Assembly (NCBI RefSeq): GCF_002075345.1
Contig: NZ_NAEW01000001.1
Span: forward strand, 773,850 to 837,849
Direction of reading: 5' to 3'
Length of the DNA stretch: 64,000 bases
Origin: Citrobacter braakii
Lineage (GTDB): Bacteria > Pseudomonadota > Gammaproteobacteria > Enterobacterales > Enterobacteriaceae
Shown: positions 53,912-63,593 of the stretch, piece by piece
Layout of the letters: every line of letters starts with the position of its first letter
How positions within the stretch are numbered: the stretch's first letter is position 1
Position numbers and translations under genes: made by a program
Notes under the pieces: model-generated
The model's database searches: none
What the model saw: the letters and a program-made list of their open reading frames with translations, nothing else
What the model was told of the DNA's origin: nothing

Positions 53912-55039
53912 ATGAACACTCTTCGCCGCCCGCCGCTATGGCTTCTTACTTTGCTGATTATGTTTCCACAACTGGTGGAAACCATTTATAGCCCGGCATT
54001 GCCAGGAATCGCCACGTCTTATCACGTAAGCAGTGAGCGCGCGGCGCAAACACTCTCCGTTTATTTTATTGCCTTCGCCGTCGGCGTGGCGATGTGGGGT
54101 TGGCTGAGCGACTGCCTCGGTCGACGTTGGGCGATGCTGGCAGGACTTATCTGCTATGGGTCAGGTTGTGCCCTGGCCGTGGTTGCCACTGACTTCAGCG
54201 TTTTGCTGCTGGCACGGATGATCTCAGCCATCGGCGCGGCTGCCGGGTCAGTGGTGGTACAGACCATGTTACGGGACACGTATGAATCAACCGCGCTATC
54301 CCGCGTCTTTTCCGTGATGGGCGCTGCGCTGGCATTGAGTCCCGTTTTCGGCCTGCTAAGCGGAGGTTGGCTGGTCAGCCTGTATGGTCATACCGGTGTA
54401 TTTATTGCCCTTGTGCTGCTGGCGCTGCTACTGCTACTACTGACTGCGACCATGCTGCCAGAAACCCGGCCCGAAAATACGCTCAGACCCAGCCTTGCTG
54501 CACTGCTCTCCCGCATGATGCGTGACCGCGAACTGTGGAAAAATACCATGCTGGTTGCGCTGCTGAACACCATGCTGTTTAGCTATTACAGCCTGGCTCC
54601 GTTTCTTTTCGGTCAATTGGGATGGAGTTCCAGAGCCTTTGGCTGGACGGGGGGACTACTTGCGTTTGCTTCGCTGTCGGGCAGCCTGCTGAACCGGAGA
54701 TTATTGACGACAGACCTGACGTCGGAACAGAGGGTACGTTATGCCTGTGCGCTGGCAGCATTGTCAGGCCTCGCCGCGTGGTGGTTACAGCACTCCGCGT
54801 GGATTCTGATACCGGTTTTCGGCGCGGTGATTGCCTATGGCATCGCGATCCCTAATGTGCTGAGTCAGGCCCTACGCCACTATCGTGAACAGGCCGGGGC
54901 CGCCGGTGCATTATTCGGATTAAGCTATTACCTGTTGCTGGGAATGATGCTGGGGGCTGCAGGCATGGTGCAACAATTGGGGCTGGTTCTGAGCGTCTGT
55001 GCGCTACTCGCCTGGATTTGCAGCTTGCGCCGCGGATAA
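53912..55039 (+). CDS. MFS efflux transporter, Bcr/CflA (YdhC) type
   Basis: 375-residue, 12-helix drug:H+ antiporter of the DHA1/Bcr group. Family segments are LLIMFPQLVETIYSPALPGI, WLSDCLGRRWAMLAG (motif A) and ARMISAIGAAAGSVVVQTML. I start at 53912 (MNTLRRPPLWLL); a longer frame to 53825 reads into the divergent promoter region. Paired with the AraC gene. Substrate unknown. Confidence 0.82.
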   Translation: MNTLRRPPLWLLTLLIMFPQLVETIYSPALPGIATSYHVSSERAAQTLSVYFIAFAVGVAMWGWLSDCLGRRWAMLAGLICYGSGCALAVVATDFSVLLLARMISAIGAAAGSVVVQTMLRDTYESTALSRVFSVMGAALALSPVFGLLSGGWLVSLYGHTGVFIALVLLALLLLLLTATMLPETRPENTLRPSLAALLSRMMRDRELWKNTMLVALLNTMLFSYYSLAPFLFGQLGWSSRAFGWTGGLLAFASLSGSLLNRRLLTTDLTSEQRVRYACALAALSGLAAWWLQHSAWILIPVFGAVIAYGIAIPNVLSQALRHYREQAGAAGALFGLSYYLLLGMMLGAAGMVQQLGLVLSVCALLAWICSLRRG

Positions 55040-55823
55040 CCGGATGACGATCCTCCTGACATTAAGCTGTAATGCTTGCCAGTTAACGAGGATGAGTGGC
55101 ACATACGCAGGTAATGAGTCTGTTGCCTCCGGCGTATTGCTACGTTCACCTTATGTTTGTCACATCTCTGAGGCAATACGACCTGTGAACGTGTTAAGGG
55201 TACTATCGCCGTACCCTTAACAATCCCGGCTCCCGGCGGGAAAATTGCCACTTCGTGGTCCCCTCCGTTTATTCCTCCAGGCTACCGGGCCGGGCGCGAG
55301 GAAACTTCCCTGTAAAACGCGCCCTGAACCCGCATCCCTGCGGGTTCTCCCGGCCTTCCGGAAACACGTCGGCAATTTTCAGCCGGACCAGCCCACACCT
55401 GACCACCTGCGTTTTTATTGGAATATATCTGAACAGCAAAACAGATTTAACTGGAAGTCAGTGCGTTGCAGCGATGACCCCGTTCCGGCTGAAAATCGAT
55501 GAGGCGTTGACGGTTGACCGAGTCTGCCCGCATGGAGGCGGCGGTAAGCCTCTCTTGCACGTTCACGGGTGTCTGAGCCTCAGAGAATTGATATCGCTGA
55601 GGTGAACGGAACCCTGAGCCGAAATCACATGTTCGCCGTAATGCTTAATTGACAGGCATTACGACGTTAAGCCGGGGCTTTGTTGTATCAATTAGCCTGA
55701 CCTCGCGGATATTTCCAACTTACCGCCGTCCGATGGCGACGAGGCCAGTGGCGCGAATAATATAGACACACGTTTGCCAGTATTTAGCTATCCGTGCCGC
55801 ATTTATTGCTCGCGCTTCAGATA
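55040..55823. other. 784-bp gene-free, hairpin-rich region of unknown origin
   Basis: No convincing ORF on either strand. It contains a perfect 10-bp stem TTAAGGGTAC/GTACCCTTAA (55194-55220), AACCCGCA/TGCGGGTT with a TCCC loop (55327-55346), and CGTAATGC/GCATTACG (55637-55663). GGGGCTTTGTTG at 55674 resembles an IS903/IS5-type element end. The density of hairpins and lack of coding suggest a mobile-element scar or a structured RNA. In E. coli this interval between ydcX/yncL-type genes and patD is not of this kind as far as I recall. Confidence 0.45.
55194..55220. repeat. Perfect inverted repeat, 10-bp arms
   Basis: TTAAGGGTAC (55194-55203), loop TATCGCC, GTACCCTTAA (55211-55220). Very stable as RNA. 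No T-run follows, so it is not a standard terminator of the MFS gene 155 bp upstream. Confidence 0.7.
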
Positions 55824-57251
55824 TTACTCATGCTTGATCATGACATGGCGAACAATCGTGTAATCTTCCAGCCCGTAAACCGACATATCCTTGCCATAAC
55901 CAGACTGTTTTTGTCCGCCGTGCGGCATCTCGCTGACCAGCGTGAAGTGGGTATTGACCCAGGTGCAACCATACTGCAGGCGAGCGCTAAATCGATGCGC
56001 GCGCCCCACATCCCGAGTCCAGACGGAGGATGCCAGGCCGTATTTCGAATCGTTAGCCCACGCCAGCACCTGATCTTCATCCTCAAATACGGTGACGCTG
56101 ACCACCGGACCGAAAACTTCCCGCTGCACGATAGCATCTTCCTGCTTCGCCCCGGCCAACAGCGTCGGAGCAAAATAGTAGCCTGCGCCGTCCACTTTTT
56201 TACCACCGGTGATGACTTTGATATGCCCCAGTGCTTTGGCTTCATCGACCGCTTTAGTCACGCGATCGAGGTGCGCCTGCGAGCTTACCGGCCCCAGCTC
56301 CGTCGATTCGTCATTCGGTGCACCGATTTTCAGACTGGCAACCGCGGCACCGAGTTTCTCAACCAACGCGTCATAAATGCCTTTCTGGGCATAGATTCGA
56401 CAAGCGGCGGTACAGTCTTGTCCGGCGTTGTAATACCCAAAGGTTCGCACGCCGCTCACCACTGCATCCAGATCGGCATCATCAAAAATGATGACCGGGG
56501 CTTTGCCGCCCAGCTCCATATGTGTGCGCTTAATCGAAGGCGCGGTGTGCTGGATAATGTGTTCACCGGTCGCAATGGAGCCGGTCAGGGAAACCATCCG
56601 GACTTTTTCATGACCGGTCAGCGGGTCACCCACCGTTTTGCCACGGCCAAAAAGCACGTTGATAACGCCAGGCGGATAAATATCTTTGGCAAATTCTGCC
56701 AGTTTAAGTGCCGTTAGCGGGGTAATTTCTGACGGTTTAATCACCACACAGTTACCCGCCGCCAGCGCCGGTGCCAGCTTCCACGCCGCCATCATCAACG
56801 GGTAGTTCCACGGCGCGATAGAGGCCACCACGCCCAGCGGATCCCGACGAATCATCGACGTATGCCCTTCCAGATACTCTCCGGCCGCCTGTCCTTGCAG
56901 GGTACGAGCTGCCCCGGCGAAGAAGCGGAAAACGTCGACGATTGCCGGAATTTCATCGTTAAGGACACAGTGCAGCGGCTTACCACAGTTAAGCGATTCC
57001 AGCTCAGCGAAGGTTTGCGCGTTATCGGCGATAGCATCCGCCAGTTTCAGCAGCAGTTCGGAACGAACTTTCGGTGTGGTTTGTCCCCAGGTGGCAAATG
57101 CGCAGTCTGCTGCACGTACCGCCGCATCAACCTGCCCGGCTGACGCCTCGGCAATCTCCAGAATGCGTTCTCCAGTGGCAGGGTTATAGACTGGCTGCTT
57201 TTCACCTTCACCGTTGACCAGCTCGCCATTAATCAGTAATTGATGTTGCAT
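55824..57251 (-). CDS. patD: Gamma-aminobutyraldehyde dehydrogenase PatD
   Basis: 475-residue NAD-dependent aldehyde dehydrogenase converting 4-aminobutanal, made from putrescine by PatA, to GABA. NAD-binding and catalytic segments are present: [22 protein letters not shown] with the catalytic Glu, and [11 protein letters not shown] with the nucleophilic Cys. It nearly matches E. coli PatD (YdcW). Last gene of the ydcSTUV-patD operon, 21 bp after ydcV; this supports putrescine import coupled to breakdown. Confidence 0.95.
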   Translation of the reverse strand: MQHQLLINGELVNGEGEKQPVYNPATGERILEIAEASAGQVDAAVRAADCAFATWGQTTPKVRSELLLKLADAIADNAQTFAELESLNCGKPLHCVLNDEIPAIVDVFRFFAGAARTLQGQAAGEYLEGHTSMIRRDPLGVVASIAPWNYPLMMAAWKLAPALAAGNCVVIKPSEITPLTALKLAEFAKDIYPPGVINVLFGRGKTVGDPLTGHEKVRMVSLTGSIATGEHIIQHTAPSIKRTHMELGGKAPVIIFDDADLDAVVSGVRTFGYYNAGQDCTAACRIYAQKGIYDALVEKLGAAVASLKIGAPNDESTELGPVSSQAHLDRVTKAVDEAKALGHIKVITGGKKVDGAGYYFAPTLLAGAKQEDAIVQREVFGPVVSVTVFEDEDQVLAWANDSKYGLASSVWTRDVGRAHRFSARLQYGCTWVNTHFTLVSEMPHGGQKQSGYGKDMSVYGLEDYTIVRHVMIKHE

Positions 57252-57272
57252 AGCAATTTCCCATATCGTCGT

Positions 57273-58079
57273 TTATTTACCGTTTCCGGCGAGAGTGTCG
57301 CCTTCACGCGTTAGCCACCAGGCCCCTAAAATTGGCAGTGTTGTCACCAGCATTACCAGCAATGCCACAACGTTGGTGACAGGCACATCTCGTGGTCGAC
57401 CCAGTTGATTGAGCAGCCACAAAGGAAGTGTTCTTTCATGTCCGGCGGTGAACGTTGTCACGATGATTTCATCAAACGACAAAGCAAACGCCAGCATCCC
57501 TCCCGCCAGCAGTGCCGATGCCAGGTTTGGCAGCACGACATAACGAAAGGTTTGCCAGCCGTTGGCGCCAAGATCCATAGACGCTTCAACCAGACTCCAT
57601 GAGGTACGGCGAAAACGCGCCACGACGTTGTTAAATACCACCACCACGCAAAACGTCGCATGGCCGACCACGATGGTGAGAAAACCGGGTTCCAGGTTGA
57701 TAGTTTTAAACGCCGTCAGTAGCGCCAGACCGGTAATAATCCCCGGCAGCGCGATCGGCAACAGCAGCAACAGCGATATTGCGCTTTTACCAAAAAAGTC
57801 CCTGCGCCACAGTGCGGCAGCGGCCAGCGTCCCCAGAACGAGAGCAATGGCCGTCGACAATGCAGCGATTTTAAGTGACAACGTCACCGATTCCAGAATA
57901 TCGCTACGTTGCGCCGCAACGCTAAACCACTTCAGCGTTAACCCCTGTGGTGGAAAACTAAAAGCAGCCTCCTCAGTATTAAAAGCATAGGTGGCGATGA
58001 TGAGGATGGGAAAGTGCAGGAAAATAACCCCGCCCCATGCCGCCAGTTTGAGTAACCAGGGCGCGCGTTCAGAGTGCAT
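57273..58079 (-). CDS. ydcV: Polyamine-type ABC permease YdcV
   Basis: 268-residue PotC-like inner membrane permease with six helices. The EAA loop is [21 protein letters not shown] (about residues 165-185). Partner of YdcU and ATPase YdcT. It overlaps ydcU by 11 nt. Substrate thought to be putrescine by homology and operon context with patD. Confidence 0.94.
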   Translation of the reverse strand: MHSERAPWLLKLAAWGGVIFLHFPILIIATYAFNTEEAAFSFPPQGLTLKWFSVAAQRSDILESVTLSLKIAALSTAIALVLGTLAAAALWRRDFFGKSAISLLLLLPIALPGIITGLALLTAFKTINLEPGFLTIVVGHATFCVVVVFNNVVARFRRTSWSLVEASMDLGANGWQTFRYVVLPNLASALLAGGMLAFALSFDEIIVTTFTAGHERTLPLWLLNQLGRPRDVPVTNVVALLVMLVTTLPILGAWWLTREGDTLAGNGK

Positions 58080-59013
58080 CGAAAGCTCCCAGACGCTTCA
58101 CGAACGCCAGATACAGTGCGATTAACACAATCGGCACCAGAGTAAATGCCGCCGCCATCGGCATATTGCCGATCGCCCCTTGTTGCGAATACACCATATT
58201 GCCGATGAAATAGCCTGGCGGCCCCACCAGTTGCGGCACGATAAAATCGCCCAACGTCAGAGAAAAAGTAAAGATCGACCCCGCCGCGATACCGGGTATC
58301 GCCAGTGGCAGGACCACATAGCGGAAAGTCTGATGCGGACGAGCGCCCAAATCAGCGGAGGCCTGTAAGAGCGAAGGAGGAAGTCTCTCCAGCGCGGCCT
58401 GTACCGGCAGGATCATAAACGGCAGCCAGATGTAGACGAACACCAGAAAACGCCCTAACCCTGAAGTCGACAACGTATTGCCGCCTACCGCAGGCAGCGT
58501 CAGGAACGAAAGCAGCAGAGGCTCCAGCCCCAGATGGGTTAAAAACCACTGCGCCACACCATCTTTAGCCAACAGTAACGTCCATGCGTAGGCTTTAACA
58601 ATGTAGCTGGCCCACATCGGCAACATCACAGCAATGTAAAAAAAGGCTTTCATTTTGCCACTGGTATATCGCGCCATATACCACGCCATCGGAAACGCCA
58701 GAATCGCGCTGGCAATGGTGACCGCCACCGCCATCGTCAGGGTACGCAAAATGATGTCGTAGTTGGCGGGATTAAACAGCGCCTGCAAATTCGCCAGCGT
58801 CAGGTCGGGCGTGACCGACATGGTGAAATCATCGAAGGTATAAAAACCTTGCCACAACAGCGTCAGTAATGAGCCGAAGTAGACGATCCCAAACCACATC
58901 AGCGGTCCGAGGAGCAGCAAAAACAGCCCCAGACCCGGATTACGCCAGAAGAACCCTGAGATCCGGTTCAGACTTGTCGACTGTGGAGGCGAATGTAAGA
59001 CATTCATAGCCAT
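58069..59013 (-). CDS. ydcU: Polyamine-type ABC permease YdcU
   Basis: 314-residue PotB-like permease. The EAA loop [22 protein letters not shown] and the helix [20 protein letters not shown] are present. Its ATG immediately follows the ydcT stop codon (TGA-ATG), showing tight translational coupling. Part of ydcSTUV-patD. Confidence 0.94.
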   Translation of the reverse strand: MAMNVLHSPPQSTSLNRISGFFWRNPGLGLFLLLLGPLMWFGIVYFGSLLTLLWQGFYTFDDFTMSVTPDLTLANLQALFNPANYDIILRTLTMAVAVTIASAILAFPMAWYMARYTSGKMKAFFYIAVMLPMWASYIVKAYAWTLLLAKDGVAQWFLTHLGLEPLLLSFLTLPAVGGNTLSTSGLGRFLVFVYIWLPFMILPVQAALERLPPSLLQASADLGARPHQTFRYVVLPLAIPGIAAGSIFTFSLTLGDFIVPQLVGPPGYFIGNMVYSQQGAIGNMPMAAAFTLVPIVLIALYLAFVKRLGAFDAL

Positions 59014-60030
59014 TCACCTCTCCTCAACCAGCGGTACCATCACGTCGCGTGACCACGATGCCATCACCTGTTGACCCGGCGACAGCGTTGTCGGCAGCAT
59101 TTCTCCCGTCAGGTTCGCCTGGCTAACCAGTAATTTTTCACCGCCGACAAGTTTCAGCTCAAAACGTGTCGCCGCGCCCTGGTACTGCACCGCCTGGATA
59201 ACCCCCCGGGCCTGGACTTCACCACTGGTATCATTCAAGCGAATGTGTTCCGGACGCAGGGAAAACATACCCTGTAGCCCGCAAACGTTCGCTGACATCG
59301 TTTCATCAAAAACATTTGACGTCCCGACGAAACTTGCCACAAACGGTGTGCGCGGACGCATGTACAGTTCACGCGGAGAATCCACCTGTTCGATGCGACC
59401 ATTATTAAACACCGCCACACGATCGGACATCGACAGGGCTTCACCCTGATCGTGGGTGACAAAAATGAAGGTGATACCCAGGGATTGCTGTAGCTTTTTC
59501 AGTTCCAGCTGCATCTGCTCACGCAGCTTAAGATCCAATGCCCCGAGCGGTTCATCCAACAGCAGGACCCGCGGTTCATTGACCAGCGCGCGGGCAATCG
59601 CCACGCGTTGCCGCTGACCACCGGAAAGTTGCGATGGTTTGCGTTCATAAACAAAACCGAGCGCAACCTTATCCAGCGCTTCACGTGCTTTAGCGTGACG
59701 CTGTTTTTTATCAATACCTTTGACCATCAGTCCGTAGGCGACATTGTCGAGAATCGACATATGCGGGAATAGCGCATAATCCTGAAATACCGTATTGACG
59801 TCCCGTTCCCAGGGCGGCAATTCGCTGGCCTGCTTACCAAAAATGGTGATTGCGCCGCCTGACAGTTGCTCAAACCCTGCAATAAGGCGCAGACAAGTGG
59901 TCTTGCCGGAGCCGGATGGCCCCAGCATAGAGAAAAACTCACCGTCGTTAATCGCAATACTCACCCCATCAACTGCACGAACATCCCCGTACAGACGCGA
60001 GACGTTATGAAACTCCACTGCGTACGTCAT
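59014..60030 (-). CDS. ydcT: Polyamine-type ABC transporter ATPase YdcT
   Basis: 338-residue PotA-like ATPase. Walker A GPSGSGKTT at residues 37-45, signature LSGGQRQRVAIARAL, Walker B VLLLDEPLGALD, H-loop FVTHDQGEALS, and a C-terminal TOBE-type domain (SLRPEHIRL). The start at 60030 gives the E. coli N-terminus (MTYAVEFHNVSRLYG); longer in-frame extensions enter ydcS. It is 16 bp downstream of ydcS. Confidence 0.94.
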   Translation of the reverse strand: MTYAVEFHNVSRLYGDVRAVDGVSIAINDGEFFSMLGPSGSGKTTCLRLIAGFEQLSGGAITIFGKQASELPPWERDVNTVFQDYALFPHMSILDNVAYGLMVKGIDKKQRHAKAREALDKVALGFVYERKPSQLSGGQRQRVAIARALVNEPRVLLLDEPLGALDLKLREQMQLELKKLQQSLGITFIFVTHDQGEALSMSDRVAVFNNGRIEQVDSPRELYMRPRTPFVASFVGTSNVFDETMSANVCGLQGMFSLRPEHIRLNDTSGEVQARGVIQAVQYQGAATRFELKLVGGEKLLVSQANLTGEMLPTTLSPGQQVMASWSRDVMVPLVEER

Positions 60031-60046
60031 AAAACCCCCAGCGGAA

Positions 60047-61192
60047 TTAACGACCGCCCATAATGGCGATGTAATCCTGCGTCCAGCGACTGTAAGGAAC
60101 GAATTTGCCACCTTCTGCGATCGGCGTTTTCCAGAAGGCAATTTTGTCAAAGTAGCTATAGCCGTTGGTTTCACAGCCCTTTTCACCCAGCAGCGGGCTG
60201 GCTTTACAACCTTCAGGTACGACTGGCAGAGAACCAAACCAGGCTGCGACGTCGCCCTGAACTTTCGGGGTTAATGACCAGTTCATCCATTTGTAAGCGC
60301 ACACCGGGTGTTTGGCTTCGCTGTGCAGCATGGTGGTATCAGCCCATCCGGTAACCCCTTCTTTTGGGAAGACCGTGGCAATAGGCTGGCCTTCTCCTTT
60401 CAGGGCGTTCGCCTGATAAGGCCAGGCGCTGGACGCCACCACACCTTCATTTTTGAAGTCGCTCATTTGCACGGTGGTATCGTGCCAATAGCGATGGATC
60501 AGCGCGTGCTGATCGCTCAGGACTTTGATCACCGCCTGATACTGTTGTTCGGTGAGCTGATAGGGATCGGTAATGCCCAGTTGCGGCTGAGTCGCCTTAA
60601 CGAATAGTGCAGCATCGGCAATATAGATCGGGCCATCGTAGGCTTGAACGCGCCCTTTATTGCTTTTTCCGTCCCCAAGTTTTTGCTCAACAAATACCAC
60701 GTTCCAGCTATCCGGCGGCGTTGGGAAGATTTTGGTGTTGTACATCAGCAGGTTTGGCCCCCATTGGTACGGTGTGCCGTAAACTTTTCCGCCAACGTTA
60801 AACCACTCGCCTTTTACCACGCGCGGATCGATGCTTTTCCAGTTAGGGATCAGCGCGGTATTAATCGGCTGAACGCGTTTTCCCATAATCAGACGCAATG
60901 AGGCATCACCGGAAGCGGTAACCAGGTCGTAGCCGCCTTTTGCCATCAGGCTGACCATTTCATCAGAAGTGGCCGCTGTTTTAACATTGACCGCGCAGCC
61001 GGTCTCTTTCTCAAACTGCGAGACCCAATCATATTGTTTATCGGTCTGTCCACGTTCGATGTAGCCCGGCCAGGCAATAATATCCAGACGGCCTTCCGGT
61101 TTATCTAAGGATGTCGGGGGTTCGGCTGCCTGTGCAGTCATCAGCGTCATACTGAGTGCGCACAGGCTACTGAGGGCAAACTGCTTGCTCAT
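60047..61192 (-). CDS. ydcS: Periplasmic binding protein YdcS
   Basis: 381-residue PotD/PotF-type binding protein with signal peptide (MSKQFALSSLCALSMTLMTA, cleaved after AQA). Core segments DIIAWPGYIERGQTD and TASGDASLRLIMGKRVQPIN are family-typical. In E. coli YdcS binds polyamine-type ligands and has also been linked to polyhydroxybutyrate synthesis and DNA uptake. First gene of the operon; a long leader of about 170 nt precedes it. Confidence 0.94.
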   Translation of the reverse strand: MSKQFALSSLCALSMTLMTAQAAEPPTSLDKPEGRLDIIAWPGYIERGQTDKQYDWVSQFEKETGCAVNVKTAATSDEMVSLMAKGGYDLVTASGDASLRLIMGKRVQPINTALIPNWKSIDPRVVKGEWFNVGGKVYGTPYQWGPNLLMYNTKIFPTPPDSWNVVFVEQKLGDGKSNKGRVQAYDGPIYIADAALFVKATQPQLGITDPYQLTEQQYQAVIKVLSDQHALIHRYWHDTTVQMSDFKNEGVVASSAWPYQANALKGEGQPIATVFPKEGVTGWADTTMLHSEAKHPVCAYKWMNWSLTPKVQGDVAAWFGSLPVVPEGCKASPLLGEKGCETNGYSYFDKIAFWKTPIAEGGKFVPYSRWTQDYIAIMGGR

Positions 61193-61367
61193 AACGTCTT
61201 ACTCCTGTCTAAAAAATATTGAGCGGCAGCCTTGCCGTAAATATATGTCCTTTCCTAAAAATAGTCGGGGTGTTGTAAGCGTTCCTGCTGGCGCAAGGAA
61301 ATTTAATCAGGTTGTGAGCTAACGCTCATTACGCTACTGACGCTGAACGGGAGCTTTAATCTTCTGG

Positions 61368-61373
61368 AGTATA
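61368..61373 (-). promoter_or_regulatory. Candidate -10 of the ydcS promoter (RpoS-like)
   Basis: Minus-strand TATACT, within CTATACT, fits the preferred -10 of sigma-S promoters; no good -35 is visible. It predicts a start near 61,361. Confidence 0.4.
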
Positions 61374-61483
61374 GACAAGGAGTTAGGTGCAACGGTGGCA
61401 ATAGTAAGAACTATTGATTTTTTGTATGGTAGCACCCGATATAAATAACATCGGGGTTAGGTATTCTCTATTTCGAAAATAAG

Positions 61484-61516
61484 AACGCGCTATTCTTTTA
61501 TATTGAATAGCGCGTT
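61484..61516 (-). terminator. Terminator of ydcR
   Basis: Perfect 12-bp stem AACGCGCTATTC/GAATAGCGCGTT with a 9-nt AT loop, 5 bp past the ydcR stop codon. On the minus strand it is followed by TTCTTATTTTC. Confidence 0.8.
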
Positions 61517-61521
61517 ACGTT

Positions 61522-62931
61522 TTATTTCATCATCTCGCGAATTAATTTTCCCAGCTGTTTCACAGCCTGTTCCTCACGCTCTCCCCAGTGCCATGCGGTA
61601 TTAAAGCGAAAGAAACGAGTCCAGCTCCCCGAGGTCGAAAACATTTTTCCCGGTGCAATGCTGATATGGTGCGCCAGTGCCTGGGTGCTGAGCACGCCTG
61701 CATCAAGCGGTTCTGGCAGTTCCAGCCACAGAAAATAGCCGCTGTCGTTATGGTGAATTTTGACTTCCGCCGGAAGATGGCGCAGCAACGTTTGCCAGGC
61801 CTGCTGTTTGCGTTCCGCCAGTTGACGGCGTAAGCGGCGCAGATGCGCGTCATAGCGCCGGGTTGACAGGTAATCCACGAGTGCAAGCTGCATGGGGGAA
61901 CTGGTGGATAACGTGCTCATGAGCTGGAGTCGCTGAATACGTCGGGCATGCTTCCCGGCCGCCACCCAGCCCACGCGAAATCCGGGCACCAGGCACTTCG
62001 AGAAGGATGAACAATGCAAAACGCTGTCGGCGCGATCCCAGGCTTTGGCAGGCAGTGGTTTTTCGCGACCAAAGTACAGCTCGCTGTAGACATCATCTTC
62101 TATCAGCATTACATGATATTTTTCCAGCAATGCGACCAGGTGCGCCTTTTTCTCTGGGCTGAGCGTAAAACCCAGCGGATTTTGGCTGTTGGTCATCAGC
62201 CAGCAGGCTTTTACCGGATACTCCTGCAACGCTTGCTCCAGCGCGGTAAGATCGATCCCCTCTTTCACGTCGGTGGCAATTGAAAGCGCCTTCAGCCGTA
62301 ATCGCTCCAGGGCCTGCAACGCCCCATAAAAACAGGGATTTTCGACAATCACCCAGTCTCCCGGTTCGGTAACCGCCTGCAGGCTCAGGTTGAGGGCATC
62401 CAGCGCACCGGTAGTGATGACAATTTCATCAGGTGAAATGGTCATCCCCTGTTGAGCATAGCGGCGGGCAATGGCATGGCGCAGCTCATCATTTCCCGGC
62501 GGCAGGTTTTCTATCACGCTCATGGCGGTCGCGGTTTTACTGACCTGCGCCAGCGAGCGGTTCAACTGCTGGAGGGGAAACAGACGCGGATCGGGAAATG
62601 CAGAGGCAAATGGCATCACTGACGCATCCCGGCTGGCCTGCAGCATATCAAAAATATAGGTGTTGATATCCACCGCTTCATCGCGCATCACCTGCGCCTG
62701 CGGCGCTGCCAGCTCACGTTCAGGGCGCGCGGCAACATAGTAACCCGACTGCGGCCGGGCGATAATCCGGCCCTGACTTTCCAGCAACTGATATGCATGT
62801 CCGACGGTCATAAAACTCATGCCGCTGCTGACCACCTGCTCGCGCAAGGATGGCAAGCGATCGCCGGGCTGCCATACGCCAGACGCGATTTGATCGCGAA
62901 TTTGCTCAGCCAGTCGCTGGTATTTTTTCAT
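61522..62931 (-). CDS. ydcR: MocR/PdxR-type regulator YdcR
   Basis: 469-residue fusion of an N-terminal GntR winged helix (QPGDRLPSLREQVVSSGMSF, about residues 21-40) and an aminotransferase class-I fold. The PLP-lysine motif SSFSKCLVPGFRVGW is intact near residues 310-325, so PLP is probably bound as an effector group. It lies directly upstream of ydcSTUV-patD on the same strand but with its own terminator; regulation of that operon or of PLP-linked amine metabolism is a reasonable guess. Confidence 0.93.
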   Translation of the reverse strand: MKKYQRLAEQIRDQIASGVWQPGDRLPSLREQVVSSGMSFMTVGHAYQLLESQGRIIARPQSGYYVAARPERELAAPQAQVMRDEAVDINTYIFDMLQASRDASVMPFASAFPDPRLFPLQQLNRSLAQVSKTATAMSVIENLPPGNDELRHAIARRYAQQGMTISPDEIVITTGALDALNLSLQAVTEPGDWVIVENPCFYGALQALERLRLKALSIATDVKEGIDLTALEQALQEYPVKACWLMTNSQNPLGFTLSPEKKAHLVALLEKYHVMLIEDDVYSELYFGREKPLPAKAWDRADSVLHCSSFSKCLVPGFRVGWVAAGKHARRIQRLQLMSTLSTSSPMQLALVDYLSTRRYDAHLRRLRRQLAERKQQAWQTLLRHLPAEVKIHHNDSGYFLWLELPEPLDAGVLSTQALAHHISIAPGKMFSTSGSWTRFFRFNTAWHWGEREEQAVKQLGKLIREMMK

Positions 62932-62949
62932 TTTTCGTCCTGATAATCG

Positions 62950-62962
62950 GTGTCGGTGACAC
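62950..62962. promoter_or_regulatory. Palindrome at the ydcR promoter
   Basis: GTGTCGGTGACAC (arms GTGTC/GACAC, 3-nt centre), 19 bp upstream of the ydcR start codon and just downstream of a TATATA-rich -10-like stretch. Possible autoregulatory site. Confidence 0.35.
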
Positions 62963-63241
62963 GCACTGTATATATCAGTTTACATAATCAGGGCATTTTT
63001 TATAACTGTTATAGTTAACAGTTTTACAACATTGTTACTGACAGCTCCTTGCCTAAGGCGCGTGTTTCAAGACGTGGACGCTATTTGATAACAGGAATCC
63101 AGGTTCCAGATTTCATATCAGCCAGGCCAACCTATAACAGCACGACAACTGTTATGGTTAAAAAGAACTGTTCTGTTTCTGCCTTCCATTGCTTCGCAGC
63201 CTTAGAATTGCGCCAAATCAATTTTGCCTGCGGAGCTAAGC

Positions 63242-63364
63242 ATGTTCGGTCTCGATGCGTTTCACCTGGCGAGGATGAAGGTGGGAAAAATAAAAATAAC
63301 CTCCTATTTATCAAGTCGTTACATAGATACTTATCCACATTTTAGCTTAAATTGCTCATATTAA
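63242..63364 (+). pseudogene. Vestigial 5' end of a cioA/cydA-type cytochrome bd oxidase gene
   Basis: ATG 63242 with GGAG 6 nt upstream encodes MFGLDAFHLAR, the exact conserved N-terminus of CioA/CydA-like cytochrome bd subunit I. After 11-12 codons the similarity ends (next expected residues IQFAFTVSFH); the frame continues with unrelated AT-rich codons to a stop at 63362. It appears to be the stump left when a bd-oxidase operon was deleted or replaced at this site. The 300 bp upstream would be its former promoter region. Confidence 0.5.
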
Positions 63365-63410
63365 AAGGCCAGCAAATTCAATAAGATAAAATCCGTTTTG
63401 GGGAATGATT

Positions 63411-63563
63411 TTATTCAATATCAAATTCTCTGACTTCCTCTAAATCCTCCAGCTTATCCAGTTCGTTTTTCATCTCACGCTGACGGCGATAAATCTCATC
63501 ATTGCGATCAAGTTGCGCCTGCGCCATTGTCATAGAAACGGGCTCATTGCTGGCATCGTTCAT
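63411..63563 (-). CDS. Small 50-aa coiled-coil-like protein
   Basis: ATG 63563 to TAA 63411. The product is very charged (DRNDEIYRRQREMKNELDKL, then EDLEEVREFDIE) and probably a single long helix. It begins 30 bp after the end of the larger partial gene on the same strand and is likely cotranscribed. Not recognised. A real gene is plausible from its length, composition and position, but the ribosome site is weak (CGCTGTGATTGT). Confidence 0.5.
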   Translation of the reverse strand: MNDASNEPVSMTMAQAQLDRNDEIYRRQREMKNELDKLEDLEEVREFDIE

Positions 63564-63593
63564 ACAATCACAGCGCGGTAATTATCCGTCTGG

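Larger units (their letters stand above)
61193..61521. other. 329-bp region between ydcS and ydcR
   Basis: No ORF. It holds the ydcR terminator, the ydcS promoter and a long ydcS leader. An inverted repeat around AATAGT...ACTATT (61407-61424) lies upstream of the predicted promoter and could be a regulator site, possibly for the MocR-type YdcR encoded next door. Confidence 0.45.

Noticed and set aside
55794..56717. Plus-strand frame of 307 codons opposite patD
   Set aside because: patD is near-identical to known enzymes on the minus strand; the plus frame has no recognisable features.
63049..63345. Plus-strand frame of 98 codons covering the cioA-type stump
   Set aside because: It is in a different frame from the recognisable MFGLDAFHLAR start, with no ribosome site and no protein-like composition.
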